Source: Hexactinellida sp. DTS-2022 (lineage: Eukaryota; Porifera; Hexactinellida). Taken from it: a DNA stretch of 64,000 nucleotides. A program made the translations under genes and the position numbers. The notes below the pieces were generated by a model. The model was not told the DNA's origin, did not search any database, and worked only from the letters and a program-made list of their open reading frames with translations. Of this stretch, positions 22,654 through 33,479 are shown one piece after another. The stretch is from NCBI GenBank assembly GCA_028753945.1, contig JAPNXP010000002.1:4960001-5024000 (forward strand), read 5' to 3'. How positions within the stretch are numbered: position 1 is the stretch's first letter; the number at the start of each line of letters is the position of its first letter.

Positions 22654-23920
22654 GCTTACACCTCATCACGGGTGCGCAATGACAGTAGTCCGTACGTAGC
22701 ATAGCACTCGCTTCACTTGTTCCTTCGCATCACATAGCGGTTAGTTCATAACTAACATGCTCCTTTCCGTTGTCCCTCGATTACATCTCATCACGAGTGC
22801 AATGACAGTATTCCATCTGTAGACACTATTCTTCTTTTCAATTTAGCGTTTCATAGCGGTTAGATCATAACTAACATGCTCCTGTCAATTATCCCTCGCT
22901 TCCAGCTCAACAAGTGTGCGCAATGACATTATTCCATGCATATAACTCGACTCTATTATTTTTCTTGCCGTTAGCTAGCGGTTTGTAGTTATGAATGATG
23001 CTCATGTTCCTTCATTTCGCCTACAGATCATCACGTTTGCGTAATGACAGTATTCCATGCATAGTATTCGACTCCCTTGGTACTTTTAGCGTTTCTTGGC
23101 GGTTCAATTTCAATTTACATGCTCATGTTCCTTCTTCCTCGCTTAAAACTCATCACGGGAGCTCAATGACAGTATTCCATGAGTATAACTCGACTGTTGT
23201 GTTCTTCTTGGCGTTACCTAACGGTTAATTCTTTACTAACATTTTCTGTCCCTTCTCCCTCGCTTACACTTATTCACGGGTGCGCAATGACAGCATCCCA
23301 TGCGAAGAGCACGTCTCTCTTTATCTCTTTGGTCTCAACTGGCGATAAGTTCTCAACTAACATGCTTCTGTCCCTTCTCCCTAGCTTACACTTCATCACG
23401 GGTGCGCAATGACAGTATTCCATACGGATAATTCTACTCTCATGTTCTTCTCGCGTTATCTCGTGGTTAGTTCACAACTAGCATTCTCCTGTCCCTTCCC
23501 ATCTCGCTTACAGCTCATCGCGGGTGCTCAATGACAGTATTCCATGCGTATACTCGTCTCAATTGTTCTTCTTGGCGTTACCTAGACGTTAGTTCTCAAC
23601 TAATATGCTCCTGTCTCTTCTCACTCGCATATCCCTCATTACAAAAAGACAACGACAACATTTAATGCGTATAACTCGCTTCTCAAGTTCCTTAGCGTTA
23701 CCTCTCTGTTAGTTCTCAACTCACATGCTCCTGTCCCTTCTCCCTCACATAGACCTCGTCACGAATGCGCATTGATAGTATTACATGCGTATAACTCAAC
23801 TGTTTTGATCATCGTGGCGTTACCTGGAGGTTATTTCACAGCTAACATTCTCCTGTCACATCTCCACTCGCTTACACATCATCCCTGGTGCGCGCACCAA
23901 GAGTATTGCATTTGTATAAC
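22654..23920 (+). repeat. ~121-bp satellite array
   Basis: About 10-11 monomers, each with CTCGCTTACA, CTCATCACGGGTGCG, CAATGACAGTATTCC, TATAACTCGACT, GGCGTTACCTAGCGG and GTTAGTTCTCAACTAAC. CAATGACAG recurs near 22681, 22801, 22921, 23041, 23164, 23286, 23408 and 23529. One more partial monomer survives left of the big element at 15462-15495. A related inverted array is at 31030-31440. A hAT-like end (CAGTGGCGGTCCCAGGGG) starts at about 23921, but I cannot find its partner. Confidence 0.85.
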
Positions 23921-23979
23921 CAGTGGCGGTCCCAGGGGAGGAGCATCCGGGGCAAAAGCCCCAGTTTAAATCTTTGATA

Positions 23980-25735
23980 AAATTGGGTAGTTTTTGTACA
24001 ATCAAGAAGCTTACAAGTTTAATTTATTATAAATTAAAGATTTAGATTGATATAGTCAAAGATATGTGCCTCAATGTTCGCTTGGGTTCCATTAGAGGAG
24101 CTGAAATCGTTGTAATCGGGGGTATTAAATTCCAAATTATTTGGAATCTTGATATAATCTAGAGAATGTTTCAATGGTTAACGGAGTTATGGACAGCGGG
24201 CTTCCAGTGTGTTCGTGTAATCAGATACACTTGTGAGATTTACATTCACTCAATAAGCTAGTAAGAATCCGAGTCTCAAATATTCCACTTTAGGGACATA
24301 TATTCAGAAATTGTCTCATGTTCGATTTGGTTACATCAGGATACAGGTTACACCCACTAACAAGAGGAAAATGAATAATAAGTCATTGGAGAAGTCATGG
24401 TATTTTCCAAATGTTCCCATTGAAAACTGATCGATTCAGAGAGTCACCTTATTTCTTTGATTATTAGATACATTTGTAAATTGAATTCCAATCAAGATGC
24501 TCATAAGTTTCTGTTTGTCAAATAATCCAGTTTAGGGACTTATCGTCAAAGATATGTCCCTCATTGTTCGTTTGGTATCCAGTGGAATAGAACTTATATC
24601 GTTGTGTTCGGGGGTATAAAATTCGAAATTCTTCGCAATTTTGATGGAATCTTCGGAATGTTTCAATGGTACCGGTGTTATGTTTAAAGGGCCACCAGTG
24701 TGTTCCTGTATTTCAGATACAATTGTGCTATTTACATTCAATCAATGAGCTGATAGGAATCCGTGTCTAAAATATTCCTCTTTAGGGATGTCAAAATTTG
24801 TTTCTCAATTTTCGATTGGGATAAATTTCAGGATACAGGTTGCATACTAGTAATCGTGAAAATTATTAAGAAGTCATTGGAGAAGTCATGATTATTGGCA
24901 GATGTTTCCATTGAAACCAGATTTAATGGACCGAGAGTCACCTTTTTCTTCGATTGTTAGATACAATTGTGTCATTTTGAGAATCAAGAAGCTCACAATA
25001 TTCAGTTATCATATATTTTGGATTTAGGGACATATCGTCAAATATGTCCCTCAATGTTAATTTGGGTTCCATTAGAATAGAACTTAGATCGTTATATTTA
25101 GGGGTATTAAATTCAAAATTCTTTGGAATATTGATTTACACTAGCTAGTGTTTCAAAAGTAAACGGAGTTTATGGACAGAGGCGTTCCCTTGTATTTTTG
25201 AATAGCAGTTACAAATTTGAGATAACCATTCAATCAATAAGAATATAATTTCCGTTTCTCAAATAATCTATTTAGGGACTTATATTCAGAATTCATCCTC
25301 AATGTTCGATTGGGTTACATCAGTATACAGGTTACACCCACTATAACGAGGAAAATGAATGAGAAGTCATTGTAGAAGTCATGGTATTTGCCAGATGTTT
25401 CCATTGAAAACTGATTTTATACATAGTGTCACCTTATTTCTTTGATTATTAGATACATTTGTGCAATTGAATTCCAATCAAGAAGGTTATAAGTTTCCGC
25501 TAGTCAAATATTTCAGATTAGGGAGATATCATCATTGATATGTCCATCAATGTTCGTTTGGGTTCCATTAGAATTGAGCTTTGATCGTTGTAATCGTGGC
25601 TATCAAATTCGAAATTATTTGCAATTTTGATATAATCAATGGAATGTTTCAATGTTACTGGTGTTATGTGCAAAGGACTTCCAGTGTGTTCCTGAATATC
25701 AGATACAATTGTGATATTTACATTCAATCAATAAG
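23980..25735 (+). repeat. ~490-bp satellite, about 3.5 copies
   Basis: The phrase GGTTCCATTAGA...GATCGTT returns near 24087, 24572, 25064 and 25559 (485-495 bp). Each unit is itself a diverged dimer. An alternate half carries TCGATTGGGTTACATCAG and GATACAGGTTACACC, and both halves share AATATTCCA-TTTAGGGAC and CAATCAATAAG-type phrases. Confidence 0.8.
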
Positions 25736-25804
25736 CTTAAGAACCAAATACGCGTTCTATCTGATTCCGGCTTTTTATTTTAACAATAATTTTTATATAG
25801 CCTG

Positions 25805-25948
25805 CTCTAGTAGAATTCAGATTTTTTGTATGTGTATTCAGGCACTGAGAAAGGTCATTTTATACAGGGTTTGAAATTTACCTTCAGAAAGTTAGCCTGG
25901 GGGTTTTGTGTTGGAAAATCTGAAACTCTACTAAGAGCTCAGCTCTAT
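25805..25948 (-). mobile_element. small foldback MITE, copy 1
   Basis: Its inverted ends carry CAGATTTTTTG on one side and CAAAATCTGA-like bases on the other. The inside contains CACTGAGAAAGGTCATTTT and TACCTTCAGAAAGTTAGCC. It is the reverse of the element at 37029-37160, which carries GGCTTACTTTCTGAAGGTCA and AGAGCTCAG ends. Confidence 0.5.
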
Positions 25949-26429
25949 ATAAGACCAGTGTGAAAGACAATATTGTTTAAGCTCCAGAGGAAGTCTACCT
26001 GAGGATGCGGGTGGGCCGCATATCATTATCATATGTCATTATTTTATTACGTCAACATATTTTATATTATTATATCAATGGAGGAGCCACTTACGCAATA
26101 ATTATGTTTAGCCATACAAATATTATGATAGTTGACCCCACTTAACAGAACCACCTTGACCAGATTAAGCGGAAAATCAATTAACGGAAATATTTTTAGC
26201 CAAACTATCATTTCGTCCAATAAATCGTTTGAAATCTTGACCCCATTAAGGCTATTCAATATCAGCAAAAGATTATGGTCTCAGCTTATCCATTTTCTTA
26301 CTGTAGAACACTTATACATAGTATATAATCAATCAACGATTGAAATTTCCATTTAACTAATAGATTTTTTGATTTTTATTTTTTTCAAATTAGCTAATGT
26401 TAAATACCTATACCCTTTTAACCCAATCA

Positions 26430-26790
26430 TGGTTTGCGCCAACATTCGCGCAAAAGTATTTATACTAGATATCATGTTGAATGTTTTTCTATCGTATAGT
26501 TCATGAATAGATCTGTGATTTGTCGGATTGTATAAGCTCTATCTAATTTGGAAGATCATTATTTTGATGTTAAAAAGATTTCCGGAAAAAAACCCATTTT
26601 TCTTGGATTTTCATGGAATTTTGTGACAATTAGGTCATGAAATGTGATTAATGCTTCGAAAAGCTTATACAACACTAAAATCACAAATCTACTAATAACT
26701 TTATGAGAGAAAAGTATTTAACTTGATATCTAGTAAATATAATGCTGTGGGAATGTTGCCCAAACTCTCTTTGACCGTTTTATCGATTTT
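26430..26790. mobile_element. long-arm foldback MITE
   Basis: An imperfect inverted repeat with arms of roughly 100 bp. The left CCAACATTCGCG, ACTAGATATCATGTTGAA and GATTGTATAAGCTCT pair with the inverses of CAACACTAAAATCACAAATC, TTGATATCTAGTAAAT and GGGAATGTTGCCC. No ORF, and the target duplication is not resolved. Confidence 0.55.
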
Positions 26791-26869
26791 TTGAAAAATT
26801 TCGTCATAATAGGAGTTAATAGTATCAATGATACTTTTCTCTCAATCATTGTATTTTATTTAATTTACA

Positions 26870-27339
26870 GTCGACTCTGCTCAATTTAGCCACCGTTTAG
26901 TAGATTTCTCCGCTTGAAAAGAATTCATTCCTGCATTATTTTCTTCTTATCACGTGCTGCTTGTAACAACCTCTACACTATGGGTAATAATTCTGCCGCT
27001 CTTCCAAATATTCTTTGCCGCCACAATGAATACAGACAGCTTCATACTTCCTAACGGTATAGTACTACTTTTCCATTTGTTCGTTGCATCTGATCTGTCT
27101 GCAAAAACATCATCAAATTTCTTGTAAATGCCATGATCTACTAGATCTTCTTACTGCGCTCCACAAGTATATGTAACTTTATCAAGTGTATGTAAAGTTC
27201 ACATCTCTCAGATGTGGTAAGTTTACGTATGCAATAGAGAAGTCGTCACTTTTGGCATTCCTCATATTGTATAATTATGCTCACATTTTTAACATGCTGG
27301 ATGCTTGCCTAGAATGGGAGAGTTTTTGCCTTCTTCTTT
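26870..27339. other. no gene seen
   Basis: A TACAGTCGACTC phrase at 26867 resembles a pogo-type end, but no partner was found. The rest is unassigned. Confidence 0.3.
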
Positions 27340-27555
27340 TCACCTGCATACTTGGACAATGTTGTTCAGCTGTGAAACTGTGGAACTGAAAGGAGTATAA
27401 TCACCTTCTTCACTAGGTATTGGGTCAGGTAAATGGTGAATGTTATTAAATATATCCAGTGGCATGCGAACAGGTTTACATATTGTACAATCTGTTATAC
27501 CACACTTCTCAATGCTAAAAGAATAATGGCGATCAAATTTCAGAACCGACCACAT
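27340..27555 (-). pseudogene. fragment of an uncharacterised gene
   Basis: 71 codons read DRHYSFSIEKCGITDCTICK then PVRMPLDIFNNIHHLPDPIP and EEGDYTPFSS. The CG-x-x-x-CxxC pattern followed by P-x-R-x-P and HLPDP resembles, from memory, a family of unannotated invertebrate proteins of the same repetitive-gene type as the neighbour at 28385-29160. The flanks have no continuing frame, so this is a remnant. The function is not known. Confidence 0.4.
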
Positions 27556-28384
27556 CTAAATCATTTCCTCCTCTAATGCGGAAGGATGCATAAGCAATTT
27601 CCGGTCGTCTAACTCAAGGATTCGAAAAATATTGCTAAGTAGATCCTTAAATGTGCTACTTATGGGGTAATACTTTATAATACCGAGTCAAATACTGTAG
27701 TATAAACAAAATGTTTTATATATTATGTATTAAGTAGGAGGGGAGGTTAACCGGTTAAGGCAAGAAATAGGATAGTGAGCGTAGCCTCAGAACGGTAAAT
27801 AAACCCTCCCTTGTCTTCAGATACAATTAATGAAAATTAGTTTCAACTACTTACCTTTAGACTGTACAATAGGCTGATCCGAAAAACACTTTTCCCCCCA
27901 AATCCTTTCGTCTCACTTTCCAAAAGTTGCCTTTATATGTATAATTAATTGTGCAAGTGAAAAAACCTTAAAATTATTCTGCCTATAGGTCGAAAAATTT
28001 CCTCAAATGTATGTCTGTCCGATCCCTGAGGTGAAATATTTATTTAGCATCTAACTCTCTCAAATCAACTCAAATCCCTTCATAATAAATATATTCTTAA
28101 TCAGGATAGAATTTCCAGCAATTAGATATGTCACATGAATGAATTCGGTACAATTTTGAGAATGGAATGTAGTCACATTCCAAAGTTGCGATACCGTTAC
28201 TATGCAACAAAAGTCTTTTAGATTGGGTTAATTTGCAATTTCCGTCGTCCCACATAACAAAGTTAACTGTTAGTGCAATATTTATTGTTGATGACATGGT
28301 TTTTAGTTATATCTTGCCGTTTACATTGGATATAATTTGTTTGCTACTATTATCTATTTCCATACAACGGATCACTAACAGATA

Positions 28385-29160
28385 ATAAATTATATATAAC
28401 ATTCCTTGGAATTAAATGTGTGGAATTGTTCTCGGTTGGCGATGGTGTTAAGAATGAGTCCATGTCTTTCTTCATGGCCGTATTCTGTTGAGGATACTTT
28501 TGTTACCAATTGAATTAATCTTTTAACAGCTTGCGTGTGACAGGGATGCGCAAGAATAGGAATAGAGCAATCAATTACATTCACAATATCCTCGTCACTT
28601 AAATGTTGAAGAATCGGAGGAGGAGTTACCAAGTTATCGGCCCAGTCTATCATTGATAGATAGCAATCAGCAGTGAATTTGATCTTTGCTGGTTTAAATA
28701 CTCTTTTTTGGTTCTGTTCTATAGCTGCATTTATCGCTTCAATAATCTTTGTAGCACGAATTTATCTATTGCTACGATTCGTATCAAAAAGCGCAGCTAA
28801 CAATATGTTCTCTGAATGTACCCAGTAGGCGTTCTTTTTGGAGAACAGTATGAGCAATCTCTTTAAATTCATGAGGTAAAAGGTTTTTTGGCCCCATCAC
28901 TACAATCAGAATGTTGTTTGATATGAAACCAGCCTGGTATATAACAAGTTACCAGAAACGACACGATCTTTTCAAGATAAAGTAAAGGTTTAGACTTTGA
29001 GAAATACAAACGAAGGACTCTATTCGCTCTGGTAAGCCATCTAGCATGATGTATTTCACCGGGAGCTTTACTTGCGAAGCCACACTTATCTAAGTAAGAA
29101 ATCACTCTCTGGACCGCCGTGCCCATATGGTAGAGGTATAATTGATCGGTGCTTGTTGAT
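28385..29160 (-). pseudogene. decayed copy of an uncharacterised invertebrate gene family
   Basis: The frame segments read, in order, STDQLYLYHM, APGEIHHARWLTRANRVLRL, IPGWFHIK, LPHEFKEIAHTVL, AYWVHSENILLAALF, then SMIDWADN, PILAHPCHTQAVKRLIQLVT and EYGHEERHGLILNTI. I recall the HARWLT-x-ANR and PCHTQAVER-x-x-K-LVTE blocks from many unnamed cnidarian and arthropod proteins that are multi-copy and probably element-linked. The reaction is unknown. The frame is broken by one extra base in each of two A runs (T6 at 28884-28889 and T5 at 28835-28839 on the plus strand) and by one TAA after TNRSNR. The start lies beyond 29160 or is lost. Confidence 0.6.
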
Positions 29161-29195
29161 CTAGCACATCTGAGGGTATTTCAATTATGCAACCT

Positions 29196-29235
29196 TGCAA
29201 AATTGATTGTTTTTTATAAAACAATCAATTTTGCA
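29196..29235. repeat. perfect 18-bp hairpin
   Basis: TGCAAAATTGATTGTTTT pairs exactly with its inverse across a four-base TTAT loop. It lies just upstream of the decayed gene on its coding strand. Its role is unknown. Confidence 0.75.
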
Positions 29236-29810
29236 CATATTGATACGTTACGATTGAATTATCATTGTAGTATAGATTGAACTATGTACTATACAAGACC
29301 AAACATTTAGCATGACAGGAACATCATAATGTATAGTGCATTCACATTACATAAGAAACATCCTCACAATTTCAACAACAAACATAAATGTATTTCGGGA
29401 TACATACAATTCGTGACGTAGCAGATTTAATAATTAGCTAAAAAAGTTCTCGTAATTTACGGACATTTTTCTTGAGATTTCAAGGAATTTCATGACGAAT
29501 ATGCCATCAAATTAGTAAATGTATTGTAAACCTTGGTAGAATAGATCGACATACAAATTAAACGAGAAAAAATTCAGCATCATACATATCTGCCATTATC
29601 TGGTATAGCAAATTTCTGGAGGATGCAAGGCCACCCAAAATATTTTTAAGAATTTCTTCCAATTCAAATTCTAACATAATGATAGTGATCAAAACATTTC
29701 GAAGTTGTTTCTATTCCCCCATTACATTAATACAATACGGACAAACAAACAAATAAACAAACACACAACAATCGAGTTCTAATAATATCGATACAATACT
29801 TCTATGAGCT

Positions 29811-29923
29811 CTGTCGCAAAACATTCGGTCCGTGTTGTTTTTGGCCTTCCGGACGAATGTTTTGTGACAGTTCAACATGCAGGTGACGTGACAGGTCAAC
29901 AACGTCTTCCATGTTGACCTGTC
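29811..29923. repeat. two successive hairpins
   Basis: The first stem is 29811-29832 with 29850-29870 (CAAAACATTCG core, one mismatch and one bulge). The second is the perfect 12-bp stem GACAGGTCAACA/TGTTGACCTGTC at 29890-29901 and 29912-29923. The phrase AGTTCAACATG recurs on both sides (29869, 29942). It is probably a compact foldback element. Confidence 0.6.
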
Positions 29924-30082
29924 TTGTAAGTATATTATAGAGTTCAACATGTATATCAAATTTATTCTAAGGAGCTACAGCACAGCCTGCAGAGGAGGCT
30001 ATTTTCGATCGCTAATCCTCTTTAGCTATTCTAAAATATACGGTAAACCCACACTCATCCACGAATATTATTCTCAATTATT

Positions 30083-30274
30083 TCAAACGTTTATTCGAAT
30101 GTGCGGTATGATCGTTTCAGGCTTAAATTTTATAGAAAAAAGTGACAATACTCGTACACAATGCATATGATACACACCGACACCGGCACGGTTGATGGTG
30201 ACGGTGGTGACGGGTGCAGCAGTCAAGGGTGCAGGAGTCACGGGTTGGCTTCTTAGACAAACTAAGTTTCCCAT
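30083..30274 (-). CDS. candidate small exon, unrecognised
   Basis: 63 codons starting MGNLVCLRSQPVTPAPLTAA, then PVTTVTINRAGVGV. The MG start with Cys6 would suit N-myristoylation and palmitoylation. This local base composition (GC-rich, Pro/Thr/Val codons) stands out from the AT-rich surroundings, but a CACC/GGTG-type simple repeat could also explain it. A GGTGTGTAT donor-like site follows. No family is recognised. Confidence 0.25.
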   Translation of the reverse strand: MGNLVCLRSQPVTPAPLTAAPVTTVTINRAGVGVYHMHCVRVLSLFSIKFKPETIIPHIRINV

Positions 30275-30944
30275 TATTTACTCGAAGAATAGTAGTACGT
30301 ATTAATACAGTATAGTGTTAATACAGGTAATTATGTTTCGAAATGAAATACAATGGAAACTCCGATAAGGAGTGTAACTTCAGTAACGGGTCTCGCTTTT
30401 TCACTAAGGAACAATAAATATTAACATTGCACAAAGCCATCCTAAGTAAGCTCCCATCATTTTCTAACATGCCAAACAACTTAATTGGAACCCTCAAGGG
30501 AAAATATATTTGATCGAATTAGCGAAAACATTCCAATTAGAATACTGAAAGTGCATATTTGTGAGAACACACAGAGTGCAGAATTACATGACACAAAGAA
30601 GTCGTGTATACAGTTTTGGCATGTCATTATGAGGTAAATACTTGAAACAAAACTATCTAAAACATGAACACTAGTCTAACCTCGAATAATGACTCCAACC
30701 TAGATTACAGTGCAATGCATAAAACAACAAAAACTGTTGCCAAGCTAGATAATATTATAGCTCATGAAAAGCACATTAGACATAGCATAAATTGCTCAAA
30801 TAATTTAGTATAGCATGACGAGATAGCAATTTCAGAATTTATAATAATTAGTTTTGTAAATAAAATTGAACTAAGTATTCTTCAATTGAACTAACTAATG
30901 TTCATCTTTGATAAGGTCTCCCGTGATAAGGTGTAAGACAGGGA

Positions 30945-31440
30945 GATTCTATCTGTCCAGTATTGAATTTGTTTTTCCTTAGACCCGATTGTCTTATTCC
31001 CGTTCAGGTCCCAATATCTCGTCAGGTCCCAAAACAAGTTAGTTGAGAACTAACGGCTGGGTTACGGTGGAGAAGCAAGAGAGTCGAGTTATACACAGGA
31101 TATACTGCCATTGGGCTCCCGTAATAAGGTTCAGGAACAAGTTAGTTGAGAACTAACAGCTGGGTGATGGTACAGAAGCAAGAGAGTCGAGTTTAACGCA
31201 CGGAATACTGCCATTGGGCTCCCATAATCTGGGTCAGGAACAATTTAGTTGAGAACTAACAGCTGGGTGATGGTACAGAAGCAAGAGAGTCGAGTTATAC
31301 GCACTGAATGCTGCCATTGGTCTCCCGTAATAAGGGTCAGGAACAAGTTAGTTGAGAACTAACAGCTGGATGATGGTACAGAAGCAAGAGAGCCGAGTAA
31401 TACGCACGGAATACTGTCATTGGGCTCCTAATAACTTGGG
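30945..31440 (-). repeat. inverted satellite array, ~106-bp unit
   Basis: Four monomers carry GTTAGTTGAGAACTAAC, GGTACAGAAGCAAGAGAGTC, GAGTTATACGCACGGAATAC and TGCCATTGGGCTCCCGTAAT. They are the reverse complement of the 121-bp satellite at 22654-23920 with ~15 bp less per unit. The left edge (30945-31030) is homologous to the minisatellite at 54541-55084 (CTATCTGTCCAGTATTGA, TAGACCCGATTGTCTTAT). Confidence 0.75.
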
Positions 31441-31802
31441 GTGTAGTATTCGTTCGACGCAAGAACTTGTCACTTATTCTAAACTGAAGACTACAGATAG
31501 ATTTTCAAAATATACAATAGCAGAGACGGATAATATGTTATCTGTATATATATAATATAATAATCATCCGAAATTTTTTGGTATATACCCAAAGTAAATT
31601 GTTATTTAGGTCAATTGATACGTATTAGATATTATCATTGTTGGACTATGGATGAGAATGAAATAAAATATCCAAATAACTGCCCCAAAGATTCCGTATT
31701 CTACAAATTCTTTGTCCATTAGATTGACAATGAAATATTATGTATGTTGATTCCCTACCAACGTTTTGTACTGCATTCTTATAGTTATGAAAATTTCATA
31801 AA

Positions 31803-31844
31803 TTGGACCATGGATCAGAGTGAAGAAGCTCATCCACGGTCCAA
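31803..31844. repeat. TTGGACCATGG foldback, copy 1
   Basis: A 42-bp palindrome opens TTGGACCATGGAT and closes ATCCACGGTCCAA. A half-copy (TTGGACTATGGATGAG) lies at about 31643. It resembles the palindrome at 36246 and the ends of the MITE at 43281/50327. Confidence 0.5.
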
Positions 31845-32029
31845 AACAATTTCAAAAATCTTTCTCAGATATCCTAAGCACTACAAAAACACACAAAATG
31901 TTCAAAATTTTCGAAATACATCAATTTTATGCATTATTGACTATCTATTAATAGAAATTTACTATAAACAAAGTTACCTGGGAAATTTGGTTAGTTATCA
32001 ATGCGATGTTAATGCCTATATCGTTAGTA

Positions 32030-32224
32030 CTAACTAGTAGCACGGGGGCGACAGAGAGCTTTAACAGGTTCGATGCTGTCCAATACTGTTTGAACAATTT
32101 CATCTTTCTTCAATGATAGATTTCTCACCTGATAAATCAAACCAACACATTGGAGGCCAAGATTCAATATGGACATTACTCTTTTCGATGGGTTTTTCCA
32201 TGAATGATATGGAGCTTTCTGCAA
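32030..32224 (-). CDS. candidate exon, unrecognised
   Basis: 64 codons begin QKAPYHSWKNPSKRVMSILN and continue GLQCVGLIYQVRNLSLKKDE. Balanced amino-acid use and a good 3' splice site (GTGACTGTGCTTGCAG, minus strand) just before AAAGCTCC suggest a real exon. No neighbouring exon was found and no family is recognised. Confidence 0.3.
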   Translation of the reverse strand: MQKAPYHSWKNPSKRVMSILNLGLQCVGLIYQVRNLSLKKDEIVQTVLDSIEPVKALCRPRATS

Positions 32225-33373
32225 GCACAGTCACATTTAACATTAAATGAGATTTTACTATAAACAAAGATACTTGAGAAATTTGGGCAGTATCAATGCG
32301 ATGTTAAATGGATATTGACCTTCACTTCTAAATCATTATCTCCAATAAAGTTACAAATTCAATTCTATAGTATCTTTTCGGTCAAAAGAGAAGATAAGTA
32401 GTCGAAAAATAAGGAAACTAAATCCACAATCAACACCTGAAAGCGATATTTTGTCTGTGTAGAAACACAAAGTACTAATTATATCCCATTTCGCTATTAG
32501 TATTCTCTGTATTCACATTTGTTATTGATTCATTATGCTAATTCAGAGAATATAATGAAATGCATTATGCTTGTAGAATGATATTATGACTTCTAGCATA
32601 TCCATGGTTTTGTAGCTGTTATGCCATATATAGAGTAGGCTATGCATTAATATATAAATACGCGTATAGAAAGCAGAATAAACCAATAAAATCTGTTGGA
32701 ATGGCATTTCTTCGCTGCGTTGCTTGGTAACGTGTAATGGTTATAAGAATAGACTCAAAGAGTCCAAGTGTTCAACTCCGTCGATGGCAGCTCTCACCAT
32801 CCCTCCACCCTTATTCTGATCGCCAGCGTGCCACTCGCTGTCGCCCCGCCATCACTAAATTCCAAGGATCCTCTTTGCCTCTAAGGGACAACAGGGAACC
32901 TTTCGTGGTGCAGAATAGCCCGCCCATACTGCAAAGTTCCCTCCATACACAGGCTCGCTGGCCTTCAATGCGTGTATCCCTGTTCGCATCCTGATCATGA
33001 GGCAAGGAGGGGAGAAATTTTACCCTCGTAAAAAGAGAATACCCCCACCGATAGCGAAGCCCCCTCCCTTGTCGTCACCAATCCTCCAGGGACAGAGCTT
33101 TACATAGAGATATTCTATTTCTCCATGCTAACAGTAGGGATATATGTATTTAGGCATAGGTGCCGATGTTGGGGTCCTGGGGGGTCTGGACTCCCCCAGG
33201 TCGCAAGGCTGGGTGGGTCTGGGGGGGTTACACTTGGGGTACTGGGGGGTCCACAGGGGAAATATATAAACTAAATTTATTAAAATTGAAGACGCATGGT
33301 ATAAAATTGTGCAATTATATTAGTGCAAAAGTAAATATATTAACATAATCTGTAATTGTTATGGAATTTATAT
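32225..33373. other. no gene seen; short GC-rich patches
   Basis: 32740-33075 is GC-richer, with opposing ORFs under 90 codons that I cannot support. 33160-33255 is GGGGTCC/GGGGGG-rich and looks like an element end. The rest is AT-rich. Confidence 0.3.
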
Positions 33374-33416
33374 TAGAAGCTACTCGATCTCACAAAGTGA
33401 CATCGAATAGCTTCTA
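33374..33416. repeat. 20-bp hairpin made of Helentron-tail starts
   Basis: TAGAAGCTACTCGATCTCAC pairs with the inverse TAGAAGCTATTCGATGTCAC over three bases. AATAGAAGCCTACTCGATTT opens tail copy 3 near 9104, so this looks like two tail starts joined head to head. Flanking sequence at 33325-33370 also matches 9043-9090. Confidence 0.6.
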
Positions 33417-33479
33417 TTTTCAATTTGAAAACTAAGATTGCATACAAGATTCTATACACTACCATACGTGAAAATGTAC

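Noticed and set aside
22995-23969. ORFs of 65-77 codons in the satellite
   Set aside because: They are repeats of the monomer in arbitrary frames.
26867-26920. Pogo-type element starting at TACAGTCGACTC
   Set aside because: No matching inverted end was found downstream within the window.
31744-32037. 97-codon ORF
   Set aside because: It runs through the GGACCATGG foldback and simple AT-rich sequence.
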